From: Thalassospira profundimaris
Lineage (GTDB): Bacteria > Pseudomonadota > Alphaproteobacteria > Rhodospirillales > Thalassospiraceae
Reading direction: 5' to 3'
Assembly: GCF_003326675.1 (NCBI RefSeq)
Contig: NZ_JPWF01000005.1
Location: forward strand, 248,001 to 312,000
DNA: 64,000 nt
The notes beneath the pieces are model-generated. The model did no database searches. It was not told where the DNA came from and was given only the letters and a program-made list of their open reading frames with translations. Position 1 is the first letter of the stretch, and every line of letters begins with the position of its first letter. Both the position numbers and the translations under genes were made by a program. Below, piece by piece: positions 18,349 to 26,370 of this stretch.

Positions 18349-18936
18349 TCATCCGTGCGGGATCAGTTTGATCGCGGCGAACCCACCGACAAGAACCACG
18401 ATAAATATGGTAAAAACGAGGCCCAGTCGCTTTTCGATGAAATCGCGAATGGCGGGGCCGAATTTCCAGATCAGGGCGGCAATCACAAAGAACCGCAATC
18501 CGCGCGCCGCAATCGAGGCAAGGGTAAAGACAAGCGGGTCAAGTGCCGTGACGCCAGACAGAATGGTAATGACCTTATAGGGGAACGGTGTGATACCGGC
18601 GATCAGTACAGCCCAAGCCCCCCATTCGTTATAATAATCGCGGAACTGGTCAAACTTTGCGCCATAGCCGTAAAGTTCAAGCACCGGACGTCCGACCGTT
18701 TCAAACAGGAAGAAGCCGATCCCGTAGCCGATCATACCGCCCAGAACCGATCCAACCAGGCAGATCAGCGCATAGCGCCATGCCTTGGTCGGGGCGGCAA
18801 TGATCATCGGGATCAACAGAATGTCAGGCGGGATCGGAAAGACCGAACTTTCAATCAGCGCAATGAAGAAAAGGGCCAAGCCTGCATGACGGTGGCTTGC
18901 AAGGTTCATGGTCCAGTCATACAGGCTGCGGATCAC
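18349..18936 (-). CDS. DedA/YqaA-family membrane protein
   Basis: A 195-residue inner-membrane protein of the VTT/DedA superfamily. The early acidic motif F-I-E-S-S-V-F-P-I-P-P-D corresponds to the family's E-x-x-x-x-x-P-x-P signature. The A-G-I-T-P-F-P-Y-K-V segment matches the conserved re-entrant loop, which in this family is linked to lipid or proton transport. A GTG start is used. It lies immediately upstream of dsbB. The substrate is not known for this subgroup. Confidence 0.85.
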   Translation of the reverse strand: MIRSLYDWTMNLASHRHAGLALFFIALIESSVFPIPPDILLIPMIIAAPTKAWRYALICLVGSVLGGMIGYGIGFFLFETVGRPVLELYGYGAKFDQFRDYYNEWGAWAVLIAGITPFPYKVITILSGVTALDPLVFTLASIAARGLRFFVIAALIWKFGPAIRDFIEKRLGLVFTIFIVVLVGGFAAIKLIPHG

Positions 18937-19082
18937 GGCAGGTGCGCCTTATCTTGTTTGTGGGTCTTGTGGTGAATGGCGCAGGGCCTTGAATATCGGC
19001 GCGATCAAAGCGCATTTCGGGGCTAATCGCAATGATGCAGTTCGCGAACGCAAATTCTGCAACATTTTTGCATAAAGCCCCA

Positions 19083-19110
19083 TTGACCCCGCGAAATTTA
19101 CAGCTATTAT
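19083..19110 (+). promoter_or_regulatory. tRNA-Leu promoter
   Basis: TTGACC at 19083-19088, a 16-base spacer and TATTAT at 19105-19110 are followed by a GC-rich discriminator typical of stable-RNA promoters. The tRNA starts 43 bases further on. Confidence 0.6.
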
Positions 19111-19152
19111 CCCGCCCGTCGATGGAGGGTGCCACATGCACCCAAATTGCCT

Positions 19153-19238
19153 GCCCCTGTGGCGGAATTGGTAGACGCGGCAGACTCAAAATCTGTTTCA
19201 CTTAGTGAGTGGGAGTTCGATTCTCCCCGGGGGCACCA
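19153..19238 (+). tRNA. tRNA-Leu (CAA)
   Basis: A class II tRNA gene of 86 bases including an encoded CCA. The acceptor GCCCCTG pairs with CGGGGGC, the discriminator is A, and the anticodon loop CTCAAAA gives anticodon CAA, which reads UUG. A long variable arm and the GTTCGATTC T-loop are present. The 3' end is the integration site of the mobile element that follows; the element restores the same 3' sequence, so the tRNA stays intact. Confidence 0.95.
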
Positions 19239-19247
19239 TCGCTTTTC
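19211..19247 (+). repeat. attL, 37-bp direct repeat
   Basis: The T-arm, acceptor 3' strand, CCA and nine following bases of tRNA-Leu. Identical to 35544-35580. Confidence 0.92.
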
Positions 19248-19286
19248 CATTGTTTTATAATGACTTAACGAACGTTCAAAGTTGGT

Positions 19287-19307
19287 TGTGTACCTATTGT
19301 GTGTACC
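19287..19307 (+). repeat. TGTGTACC repeats, possible recombinase arm sites
   Basis: TGTGTACC occurs at 19287-19294 and again at 19300-19307, a 13-base period, about 40 bases inside attL. A third copy with longer identity (GTGTGTACCAA) lies at 35446-35456, near attR. The placement at both ends is what recombinase arm-binding sites look like, but this is inference. Confidence 0.35.
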
Positions 19308-19322
19308 AATCAGGTGTTCCTT

Positions 19323-20999
19323 ATGTCATTGGCTACAAACGTAGTTAGGATTGCTGGCAGATATTATTTTCGTTGCCGCATCCCAGAAGACATCAAACCT
19401 TACCTAAAACGTCAGGCTTACAAGATTGCACTGCGAACAGCAGAACCTTCCAGTGCAAGGCGAAAGGCTGCTATCGTATCTCGACACATGTTGATGTTTT
19501 TTGATGAGATACGAATGTCTGACAAATCAGAGAAAGAACAACTCGAAGCCAAATTGGAAGAAATGCTTGATGAGAAGCATAAAGGGCTTGCTAAAATTCT
19601 GGCTCAGAAAATTATCATAGATGAATATTCAGCAGAAATGCAGCTACGAATAGTTGAGATGAAAAATCTCGATTTGTATCTTCAGAACGTCCTTCAGGAT
19701 GCCGAGCTAAGAAGGCAAACATATTACAGCAATCAGAAATCCAGAAAATTAGAAAAAGTTGGTGATGACCTGAAGTATGAAAAGAGAAAACTGAAAGAAA
19801 TTGAAGACGGAAAACTGGATATAAAAAAGAGAAATCCAGAGGCAAATCAGAAGCTGATGTACTTTGTTGATAAGGTTGAAAAAAACAAGAAAGGCAAAAT
19901 TCTAGACCATAGCCTGCCTCAATATCGAAGGGCGGTAAGCCTCTTTACAGGTCTGGTTGGGGACAAACCAGTTCATGAATATAAACTGTCAGACTTTGAA
20001 GAGTATCAGTCCCTCTTTCTGAGGGTGCCGCTAGACTACCAGAAAATTGCGTCAGGTAATCCGCTGAAAGCAATTGAAGTTAATGACAATTTACCTGATG
20101 GGCAAAAATACGACACTTATAAATGGAAAACATTTAAAGGTAAGCATGCTAGCTCTATCAGGGTTGTTTTTGATTATATTAAAAAACATAAAATATTAGA
20201 ATATAACCCAATGAGTGACTTTAAGTTGGAGGAGCCAGTATATGATTATACAGCTACCAGAAGAAAGCCTAAAAGGTCATTCAAGAATGAAGAGCTTGTT
20301 AAAATATTTAACGTTCCTCTTTTTCATTCCTGTCTGAATTCGGTTAACTGGATGACACCAGGGAATTATCCAATCAGGGACTTTAAGTTTTGGGGTATCT
20401 TGATTGGATTGTTTACGGGAGCTCGTTCAAGTGAAATCGGTCAACTCCTTATCATGGATGTTGTCAATTATAATAATATTCCTCATTTTCATATCGTTGA
20501 CCAATATACCTATGAAGATGTTTTGGATTATGATTTAAATATCAGCGAAGAGGAATTGGATGAAATAAACAAGAGAACCAAGAACAAAAAGTCAGTTCGG
20601 TTGGTTCCGGTTCATAACGAATTAATTAAAATGGGTTTTCTCGATTATTTAGAGAAACGGAAGTCAGAGTGTCAAAGTCATTCGGAGCAGCTATTTCCTG
20701 ATTGGTACGCAGATAAGTATGGCAGGCATTCTACTTTGATGGCTGAAAGGTTTTCATATCTTCTTGATAAATCTGGAATAAAAACACAAGCTATTTCATT
20801 CCATAGTTTCCGTCATACTTTCAAGGATGCAATGAGGCGTGCAGATTTGCCCTATGGTGTTCAGAGAAAATTCATGGGACATTCTTTGAACGATGTTAAT
20901 GAGGAATATGGAATTGACAAACTTCAGAAAAAGCATTCTGAGGAAATAAATAATATCAGTTATGATACGCTCGATTTTTCCCACCTTTATGTAAAGTAA
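19323..20999 (+). CDS. site-specific tyrosine recombinase (integrase)
   Basis: The likely integrase of the element, because it lies directly inside attL. It has about 558 residues. The long N-terminal half contains a DUF6538-like start (N-V-V-R-I-A-G-R-Y-Y-F-R-C-R-I-P) and a lysine-rich coiled-coil region. The catalytic C-terminal half shows G-A-R-S-S-E-I-G-Q-L (first Arg), H-S-F-R-H-T-F (His-x-x-Arg) and G-H-S-L-N-D-V-N-E-E-Y-G (nucleophile Tyr). The start at 19323 is chosen because the protein family begins there; a GTG lies at 19299. No promoter of its own is evident, so read-through from the tRNA promoter is possible. Confidence 0.92.
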   Translation: MSLATNVVRIAGRYYFRCRIPEDIKPYLKRQAYKIALRTAEPSSARRKAAIVSRHMLMFFDEIRMSDKSEKEQLEAKLEEMLDEKHKGLAKILAQKIIIDEYSAEMQLRIVEMKNLDLYLQNVLQDAELRRQTYYSNQKSRKLEKVGDDLKYEKRKLKEIEDGKLDIKKRNPEANQKLMYFVDKVEKNKKGKILDHSLPQYRRAVSLFTGLVGDKPVHEYKLSDFEEYQSLFLRVPLDYQKIASGNPLKAIEVNDNLPDGQKYDTYKWKTFKGKHASSIRVVFDYIKKHKILEYNPMSDFKLEEPVYDYTATRRKPKRSFKNEELVKIFNVPLFHSCLNSVNWMTPGNYPIRDFKFWGILIGLFTGARSSEIGQLLIMDVVNYNNIPHFHIVDQYTYEDVLDYDLNISEEELDEINKRTKNKKSVRLVPVHNELIKMGFLDYLEKRKSECQSHSEQLFPDWYADKYGRHSTLMAERFSYLLDKSGIKTQAISFHSFRHTFKDAMRRADLPYGVQRKFMGHSLNDVNEEYGIDKLQKKHSEEINNISYDTLDFSHLYVK

Positions 21000-21034
21000 A
21001 ATACTATACATCGGATTCTCCGGCAGGTGTAATT

Positions 21035-21065
21035 TCTGAAACCCCTCTGTTTGTTGGGTTTTAGA
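21035..21065 (+). terminator. hairpin after first integrase
   Basis: TCTGAAACCC and GGGTTTTAGA form a 10-bp stem with one mismatch around an 11-base loop, 36 bases after the integrase stop. It lacks a good T run, so termination is likely but not certain. Confidence 0.45.
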
Positions 21066-21148
21066 AGGTTGATATGTTTTGTTATTATATTGTTGCCTTT
21101 TGCATTTATTTTTCTTAATTTTAAATAAACAATAAAAAGGAAAATATA

Positions 21149-22183
21149 ATGGCAAGTATCAGAAAGAGGAAAGGTAAATTCACAATCACAATTAATGTTC
21201 CGCGAGATTATCCATATAAGGTATATGCTAAAACTTTCTCAAAAACATTTAATAGTAAAAAAGATGCCCTGTTTTGGGCAAGGCATACACATGATTCAAT
21301 GAAGTTGGGGGCTTGGAGGGATCCAAGGCTTCTTGATGAAGATAAAGAACAGGATACCCTGTTTATGGATGTTCTGAACCGATACCTCAAAGAGGTCAGT
21401 GTCCATAAGAAGGGGCATGATAAGGAAATCGGTCGTATTAAGAAATATATGGCCCATCCGATAGGGCAGAAATTTCTATATAAAATCAAATCTTCTGACA
21501 TTGCTGATATTCGTGATGAATTGCTCAAGCAGGGCAAAGCAGCATCAACCATCCGAAATGAAATTTTCATTCTGTCCAATGTGTTTCAGGTAGCCAAGTT
21601 TGATTGGGGTTATTCCAGTCTGGAAAATCCTGTCGAGATATTACGACAAAGAAAGAACAGCTTGCCCAAACCGGCTCCAGGCCGTGAGAGAAGGCTTGAA
21701 GGTGATGAAGAGCATCGTCTCATGGAAGCCATTGAGAAAGGACATGATAGCCAAGAAATGAAAGCTATCATCATAGTTGCTCTGGAAACTGGAATGAGAC
21801 TTGGAGAAATCCTTGGAGCGAAACGAGCATGGCTTAAAGGTGATGTATTATCCCTACCGGATACCAAAAACGGAACCAGTAGAGATGTCATACTCTCACA
21901 GAAGGCATTAGATGCTATCCAAAACCTTCATTTAAGGCTCTCTGGTGACATCTTTGGCCTGAATAAGGACAAAGTGGAGTACAGATGGAAAATGGCACTC
22001 AGAGAGGCCAAAATCAGCAATCTGAGAATTCATGACCTGAGACACGAAGCTCTAAGCCGTATGGTTGCCAAAGGAGCAAACCTCAAAATCATTATGAGGC
22101 AATCAGGTCACAAATCTGTTGATATGCTTATGAGGTATACCCACCCAACAAATGACGATGTTAGGAAGATGTTAGTGGGGTGA
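21149..22183 (+). CDS. second tyrosine recombinase
   Basis: A 344-residue phage-type integrase with all active-site boxes visible: T-G-M-R-L-G-E-I-L (Arg), H-D-L-R-H-E-A-L-S-R (His-x-x-Arg) and G-H-K-S-V-D-M-L-M-R-Y-T-H (Tyr). A SAM-like core-binding domain precedes them and an AP2-like N-terminal arm domain comes first. A clear AAAAGGA ribosome site precedes the ATG. It is much shorter than, and only distantly similar to, the first integrase. It may resolve or excise the element, or may be the remnant of a second element. No separate attachment repeats were found for it. Confidence 0.9.
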   Translation: MASIRKRKGKFTITINVPRDYPYKVYAKTFSKTFNSKKDALFWARHTHDSMKLGAWRDPRLLDEDKEQDTLFMDVLNRYLKEVSVHKKGHDKEIGRIKKYMAHPIGQKFLYKIKSSDIADIRDELLKQGKAASTIRNEIFILSNVFQVAKFDWGYSSLENPVEILRQRKNSLPKPAPGRERRLEGDEEHRLMEAIEKGHDSQEMKAIIIVALETGMRLGEILGAKRAWLKGDVLSLPDTKNGTSRDVILSQKALDAIQNLHLRLSGDIFGLNKDKVEYRWKMALREAKISNLRIHDLRHEALSRMVAKGANLKIIMRQSGHKSVDMLMRYTHPTNDDVRKMLVG

Positions 22184-22277
22184 ATTTATATAGAAAATAA
22201 ATTAAACTTAATGACGTTCCTATCAAGAATGCAGCAGCTATGAATGTGGCGGAAAATATATTACTATATTTTATCCC

Positions 22278-22667
22278 CTAGGGGGTTGTTTTTTCTTCTG
22301 AAGATTCATTGTAATTAAAGTTAAGAAATACCATTCTTGAAAAATCTTTAGAATTTAAATGAGGGTAATCAGAGAGCTTGGCCTTTATACTGCTTGGAGC
22401 TGTTTTGGTGTTTTCTATACAAGCCAATCCTTTGTACTTGTTTTGAAAAAAGATATGAATTGGTTTCTTTTCACTTGCTAAATCCCGGCCAGCCTTCCTT
22501 ATAAGATTTCCATTGCCGACTAAAAATACGTTAGGTTCTATGAAACTCTGCTTACCCATCGTCAGTGCAACAAAACTATTTCCTTTTTTTAAAATAGAAC
22601 CTCCATTTTTCACACCTAATGCTTTTTTTATTTCTTCTAGTTCGTAACGTTTTCCTAGCTCAAACAT
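22278..22667 (-). CDS. hypothetical protein, element-borne
   Basis: A 129-residue soluble protein of unknown family. It starts F-E-L-G-K-R-Y-E-L-E-E-I-K-K-A-L-G-V, continues with a glycine-rich block (G-G-S-I-L-K-K-G-N-S-F-V-A-L) and has a polar tail ending E-E-K-T-T-P. A good AAGGTGA ribosome site precedes the ATG at 22667. There are no membrane segments. The alternating strand pattern suggests a small beta-rich fold, but no function can be given. It lies between the second recombinase (convergent) and the H-NS-like gene (same strand, 216 bases upstream). Confidence 0.65.
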   Translation of the reverse strand: MFELGKRYELEEIKKALGVKNGGSILKKGNSFVALTMGKQSFIEPNVFLVGNGNLIRKAGRDLASEKKPIHIFFQNKYKGLACIENTKTAPSSIKAKLSDYPHLNSKDFSRMVFLNFNYNESSEEKTTP

Positions 22668-22883
22668 AGTTTCACCTTACCCGGTTTGCTTGGTTAAATA
22701 TTATCTTACCATGTAGATAGCATGAAACAACATCCTACCAAAGATTTCCAACTATTTTATGAAGTGCCTCAAGAAGTTAGGCATTGGCAAACTTGTTTTA
22801 TGTAAAAGAGGGGCAGGTTTTTTTCCTCTTTTCTTTCATAATTTGTAATTAAGGTTAGTTGGAGGCACCCGTAGAGGTTCTTC

Positions 22884-23297
22884 TTAAGCTTTAAGGGATT
22901 TCTTATGAGCCTCAAAGTTCGGATGTTCAGGATTCAGGTACTCAGGGTCGTTCTTGATTTCCTCAACAGACACACCCTTTTCCTCTGCTACACGTAGCAC
23001 CCAAGCAATAACACGACCACGACCAGTCCAGGTTTCATCGTGGTTATCTGGATTGCGATATTTGGGGGTTATTGACTGTTTGGCTTTGGGGCTGGATACC
23101 GAAGTCGTGCCAGAGAACTTGAAAATCTCAGGATAAAGTTCACGAATTGAGAAACCGGCGTCATGGAGTTTTTGGTCAAATTCTCCACGAAGGTCTTTAA
23201 TCGCTTGTTCTTTGCGGTTTTCAACTTCGTTCTCAGCTTGTGCCATTAAATCTTTAAGTTCCTGGTAGCTGAGTTTTGAAATATCAACTTTAGCCAT
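22884..23297 (-). CDS. H-NS-family nucleoid protein
   Basis: A 137-residue H-NS-like xenogeneic silencer that binds AT-rich DNA. The N-terminal half is a helical oligomerisation region (L-S-Y-Q-E-L-K-D-L-M-A-Q-A-E-N-E-V-E). The C-terminal half holds the DNA-binding signature Y-R-N-P-D-N-H-D-E-T-W-T-G-R-G-R followed by W-V. Here the minor-groove hook reads T-G-R-G-R. The ATG at 23297 has a GGAG ribosome site; an upstream TTG at 23309 is less likely. On a mobile element it may silence the AT-rich cargo or help it escape host silencing. Confidence 0.88.
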   Translation of the reverse strand: MAKVDISKLSYQELKDLMAQAENEVENRKEQAIKDLRGEFDQKLHDAGFSIRELYPEIFKFSGTTSVSSPKAKQSITPKYRNPDNHDETWTGRGRVIAWVLRVAEEKGVSVEEIKNDPEYLNPEHPNFEAHKKSLKA

Positions 23298-23346
23298 AAT
23301 TTTCTCCAAATATAATTAATATAAACCTGTTTTAGATTATCTTTTC

Positions 23347-24102
23347 TCACAATTCAATGCTGGATTTCTCATTAGGTTTTGCTGCTGCTGGATATTTAAT
23401 CCAGAGCGTTCTCTGTGAGTAAAACAGACTGAATACCCAAGGCACGGTTAATGCTAGGCTTCCCAGGAAAAATAATTGTGAGATTATAATGCTGCTATTG
23501 GAATTCTGCTCATCAGCGAGTGCAAAGCTATTCCAAAAAGCTAATTTCAGGGAGCTCTGCTGCTCTGGGATTATTAAGTGCAGAAAAATCAAGATTAAGC
23601 AGGAAAATGATAAATATGATGCCTTCTGCATGTTGGCATGTTCGTTTTCGTGCACTTCCTTTTCCTTCTCAAGAACCTGGAAAGCTATGCTGTCTTGAGT
23701 TTTCTGAGCATAATCCAGAAGCTCGTCTTCGTTGACATAGGAATACTTTGACGGGCGGTCATGAAGGATGAGCGGTATTTTAAAAATCATGAAAATTGAA
23801 ATGGCAAACCAATCCACTATCACTTTTGTCACGCTGACAAAACACGACATAAAAATCGAGTATCCGATTATAAATAAAATTATATAGCCAATATTTAGGG
23901 ATGTCCCAAAATCATCCAGTCGCAGAGAGGCCAAGTTTCCTTTGCCGGTTATTGCCAAAGTCAGGTCGCTAAAAAGAGCCAAGCTGGAGAGCGCCAGGCA
24001 GAAGGAAAATTTTGTTGATTGTTCTGTAAGGCCGATAAAGCCTTCGTAAGTTTTTTGTATCAGTGACATTTGCTCTGCCGTTGCACTTGAACTCATACGC
24101 AT
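23347..24102 (-). CDS. four-helix membrane protein, unknown function
   Basis: A protein of about 251 residues with four hydrophobic segments in two pairs: roughly residues 32-52 and 72-98, then 165-180 and 208-228. A cytoplasmic-looking charged helical stretch lies between the pairs (Q-V-L-E-K-E-K-E-V-H-E-N-E-H). I do not recognise the family. The start is uncertain (24102 or 24096), and no ribosome site is visible at either. It lies 50 bases upstream of the H-NS-like gene on the same strand. Confidence 0.6.
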   Translation of the reverse strand: MRMSSSATAEQMSLIQKTYEGFIGLTEQSTKFSFCLALSSLALFSDLTLAITGKGNLASLRLDDFGTSLNIGYIILFIIGYSIFMSCFVSVTKVIVDWFAISIFMIFKIPLILHDRPSKYSYVNEDELLDYAQKTQDSIAFQVLEKEKEVHENEHANMQKASYLSFSCLILIFLHLIIPEQQSSLKLAFWNSFALADEQNSNSSIIISQLFFLGSLALTVPWVFSLFYSQRTLWIKYPAAAKPNEKSSIEL

Positions 24103-24212
24103 CAATCAAATAATTGATATTAATAGTAAATTCAGGAATGCATTGCTGTCAAACTTCTTTGGATAGAATGGTTCAAGCTGAGAAATTGGGATAACTTGAA
24201 CCTGTCGACGGG

Positions 24213-24428
24213 TTACAGCTTGTCCAGTGCTTCTGCCAGCTTTTTGATATCGGCGGTCATGCTGTCCAGTGTGTCGTGTAAATCGGTGTATGTGTCCTCG
24301 TCACTTTGCTTCCAGCTTCCATCGTAAAACTTCATTTCGAATTTGTTGGTTGTGCTTCTTAAGGACAGAACGAGAAGCTCAACCTCATGTTCAAATCTTT
24401 TTATTCTCTTTTTTGAAATTATATCCAT
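24213..24428 (-). CDS. small acidic-helical protein, unknown function
   Basis: A 71-residue protein preceded by an AAGGATG ribosome site. The N-terminus is basic (I-S-K-K-R-I-K-R-F) and the rest looks helical with heptad-like leucines (L-H-D-T-L-D-S-M-T-A-D-I-K-K-L-A-E-A-L-D). It is divergent from the primase gene across a large inverted repeat, so it could regulate replication, but no DNA-binding motif is evident. Confidence 0.6.
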   Translation of the reverse strand: MDIISKKRIKRFEHEVELLVLSLRSTTNKFEMKFYDGSWKQSDEDTYTDLHDTLDSMTADIKKLAEALDKL

Positions 24429-24438
24429 ATTATTTCAT

Positions 24439-24498
24439 CCTTTTTATTAATTGATTTTTATTATAATTTAATATATGATTAAATCAATAATAAAAAGG
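24439..24498. promoter_or_regulatory. 60-bp inverted repeat between divergent small gene and primase gene
   Basis: The arms are cctttttattaattgattt (24439-24457) and aaatcaataataaaaagg (24481-24498), complementary except for one extra base. Each arm includes the ribosome site of the adjacent divergent gene, and the 23-base AT-only centre could hold both -10 regions. The symmetry suits a shared operator or a translation-control structure. Confidence 0.6.
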
Positions 24499-24506
24499 AG
24501 ATTTAA

Positions 24507-25799
24507 ATGGTTGCGTTATTAAAAACAGAAAATGTGTTGCAAATAGAGGACTTTAAGTATCCAGAAGGTGGTATGTTTGCAACCCTGCAAAAAACACAAA
24601 AGGGTATGTTTCAGAAATTTTACCATATGAAACAGATGCATTTTATATATGAGAACAAGCAGAATTTGGATGATTTCTATATCACTCAAAGTGTATTTGA
24701 CGGGAAAAGCAGGAAGAAGATAAATCTAAAGTATTTCAATCACGCTTGGGTGGATATTGATTATTATAATGTTCCAGTGCTTTCGGGGTTATCCAAAGAC
24801 CAAGTGGTTGGGCAGATTATCGACTTTATCCGTGATGAAGCTATTCCTTTTCCTACGAGCATTATCGATTCCGGGAAGGGGATATATTTAAAATGGGCAT
24901 TTTCTAGCTATATTCAGAAACAGGCTGGCAGAAAGCTGGAGGCCCTCAATAAGGCATTGATTAAAAAATTTTCACATTTCGGCGCTGACCCAGTGGCATT
25001 CGACGTGTCCAGGGTTCTTCGTGTCGTTGGAAGTATCAATACAAAGACCGGTGCGGCAGTCAGGATTATTCATCAAACTTCCGAATTCCACGATTTTGAA
25101 ATGTTTTGTGATGAGGTTTTTGAGCCATATGAGGCTTCTTCGGAAGCGAAGCGTTGCAAGGTCGTTTCCTTCAGGAGTGAAAATGCCAAAAGACGAGTTA
25201 TTTCTGCCGGGAATTTCACACGACAAGACTTCGCGTGGAAGGTTCTGTGCGATATTGAAAGCTTGATTAAAGCCCGTTTTGGAGGAGCTACGGTTCCCGA
25301 GAGATACAGAGACCTCTATGGTTTCATCGGGGCCTGTCAGATATCTACAGCCCTTGCTGACGACAAGGCGGCTGACGTTAAGCAAGAAATACTCACTTGG
25401 GCTAAACAGTGGCTTGCTTGCAGTTATGTTGATGATGAGTTTCAACACTATCTGTCCAGTCTTCTTGACCGAGTGTCTCGTCATCGAAGGGGCGAAAAAG
25501 TCGAATTCAGGGGGAAGCTAATTACTCCGGTTTACACCTACAGGAAGGATACTCTGATAGATAAACTTAAGGTCGAGAGCTCTGAAATGAGTGGGCTTAA
25601 TTTAAATGTTCTGATTGATACCAGAACAAAATACGAAAGAAAAAATCAGAAAAGAAGGAAAACAAATAATATTGAACTTATAAGGGCGGCGATTGGCAGA
25701 ATTGTTGCAAATGGTGGAGACGCTACTGTGGATGCTATTGCGGCGGAAGCGGGCGTATCAAAAAGCACCGTTATTAGAAATGTCGATAATTTATTATAA
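24507..25799 (+). CDS. archaeo-eukaryotic-primase-type replication protein
   Basis: A 430-residue replication initiator or primase of the plasmid/element AEP kind. The catalytic metal motif is W-V-D-I-D (Asp83, Asp85). It is followed by I-D-S-G-K-G-I-Y-L-K-W (about 120-130) and D-P-V-A-F-D-V-S-R-V-L-R-V-V-G-S-I-N-T-K (161-180), matching RepB'-like primases. The C-terminus has a helix-turn-helix (A-I-A-A-E-A-G-V-S-K-S-T-V-I-R-N-V-D). A strong AAAAAGGAG ribosome site precedes the start. Next to it lies a 570-bp non-coding stretch that could hold the origin. It suggests that the element replicates at least briefly when excised. Confidence 0.8.
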   Translation: MVALLKTENVLQIEDFKYPEGGMFATLQKTQKGMFQKFYHMKQMHFIYENKQNLDDFYITQSVFDGKSRKKINLKYFNHAWVDIDYYNVPVLSGLSKDQVVGQIIDFIRDEAIPFPTSIIDSGKGIYLKWAFSSYIQKQAGRKLEALNKALIKKFSHFGADPVAFDVSRVLRVVGSINTKTGAAVRIIHQTSEFHDFEMFCDEVFEPYEASSEAKRCKVVSFRSENAKRRVISAGNFTRQDFAWKVLCDIESLIKARFGGATVPERYRDLYGFIGACQISTALADDKAADVKQEILTWAKQWLACSYVDDEFQHYLSSLLDRVSRHRRGEKVEFRGKLITPVYTYRKDTLIDKLKVESSEMSGLNLNVLIDTRTKYERKNQKRRKTNNIELIRAAIGRIVANGGDATVDAIAAEAGVSKSTVIRNVDNLL

Positions 25800-26370
25800 A
25801 CCGTTTTGATTTGTTTATGATATTTAATTATTCTGTATATGTTGGTTTTTAATGTTTTCAGCGTATTTATTTTGTCACATGTTATGTTTGTGGTGTCAAA
25901 TATGGTCTGTAACTAATATATATGCGAAGCATAGAAGGAGTATAACCTCCGATAGTTACGTAATAAATATCAAAATATGATTTATTTGTTTTAATGTATT
26001 GATTTGAATCCTGATATAAAATAATGATGATTCCAATGTTGTAGTAAATGTTTTAGAAAATATAATTAGGTAGCCGTTGTTTGTCTAGTTGGGTTTTTGA
26101 AAGGGAGGTTCCGTCCTCCTCTTCAGGGTAGGGGGGGGAGTCCAGCAACGGGGCATGTCAGCAAAACAGAGTGAGATAACGGATAACCGGTATCTTTTAG
26201 GTTGCAAAGACTGTCTGCGTTATGGTGCTGTCATCTTATCTTTTGAATTGAGAGAGCCTACCATTTCAAGGTCATCCTTATCGGGGGAAGATTGAAGCTC
26301 TCCAATACCCTTAGTTCTGTGACACCTTATTTCTTTAAGAAGCATCAAGCTTACCAAGGACCAAAGAAGA
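25800..26370. other. 571-bp non-coding region, possible replication origin or leader
   Basis: No convincing gene was found here. The first 300 bases are very AT-rich. They contain a 7-bp inverted repeat GTAACTA (25909-25915) / TAGTTAC (25953-25959) that encloses a smaller GGAG/CTCC hairpin (25937-25950). Near 26104-26122 a GGAGG/CCTCC hairpin is followed by a run of eight Gs. Iterons were not seen. Its position directly after the primase gene suits an origin, and it must also contain the promoter of the methyltransferase operon. Confidence 0.4.

Noticed and set aside
22271-22290. CCCCTAGGGG followed by Ts as a terminator of the second recombinase
   Set aside because: The palindrome leaves no room for a hairpin loop with a stable stem; only three or four pairs remain.
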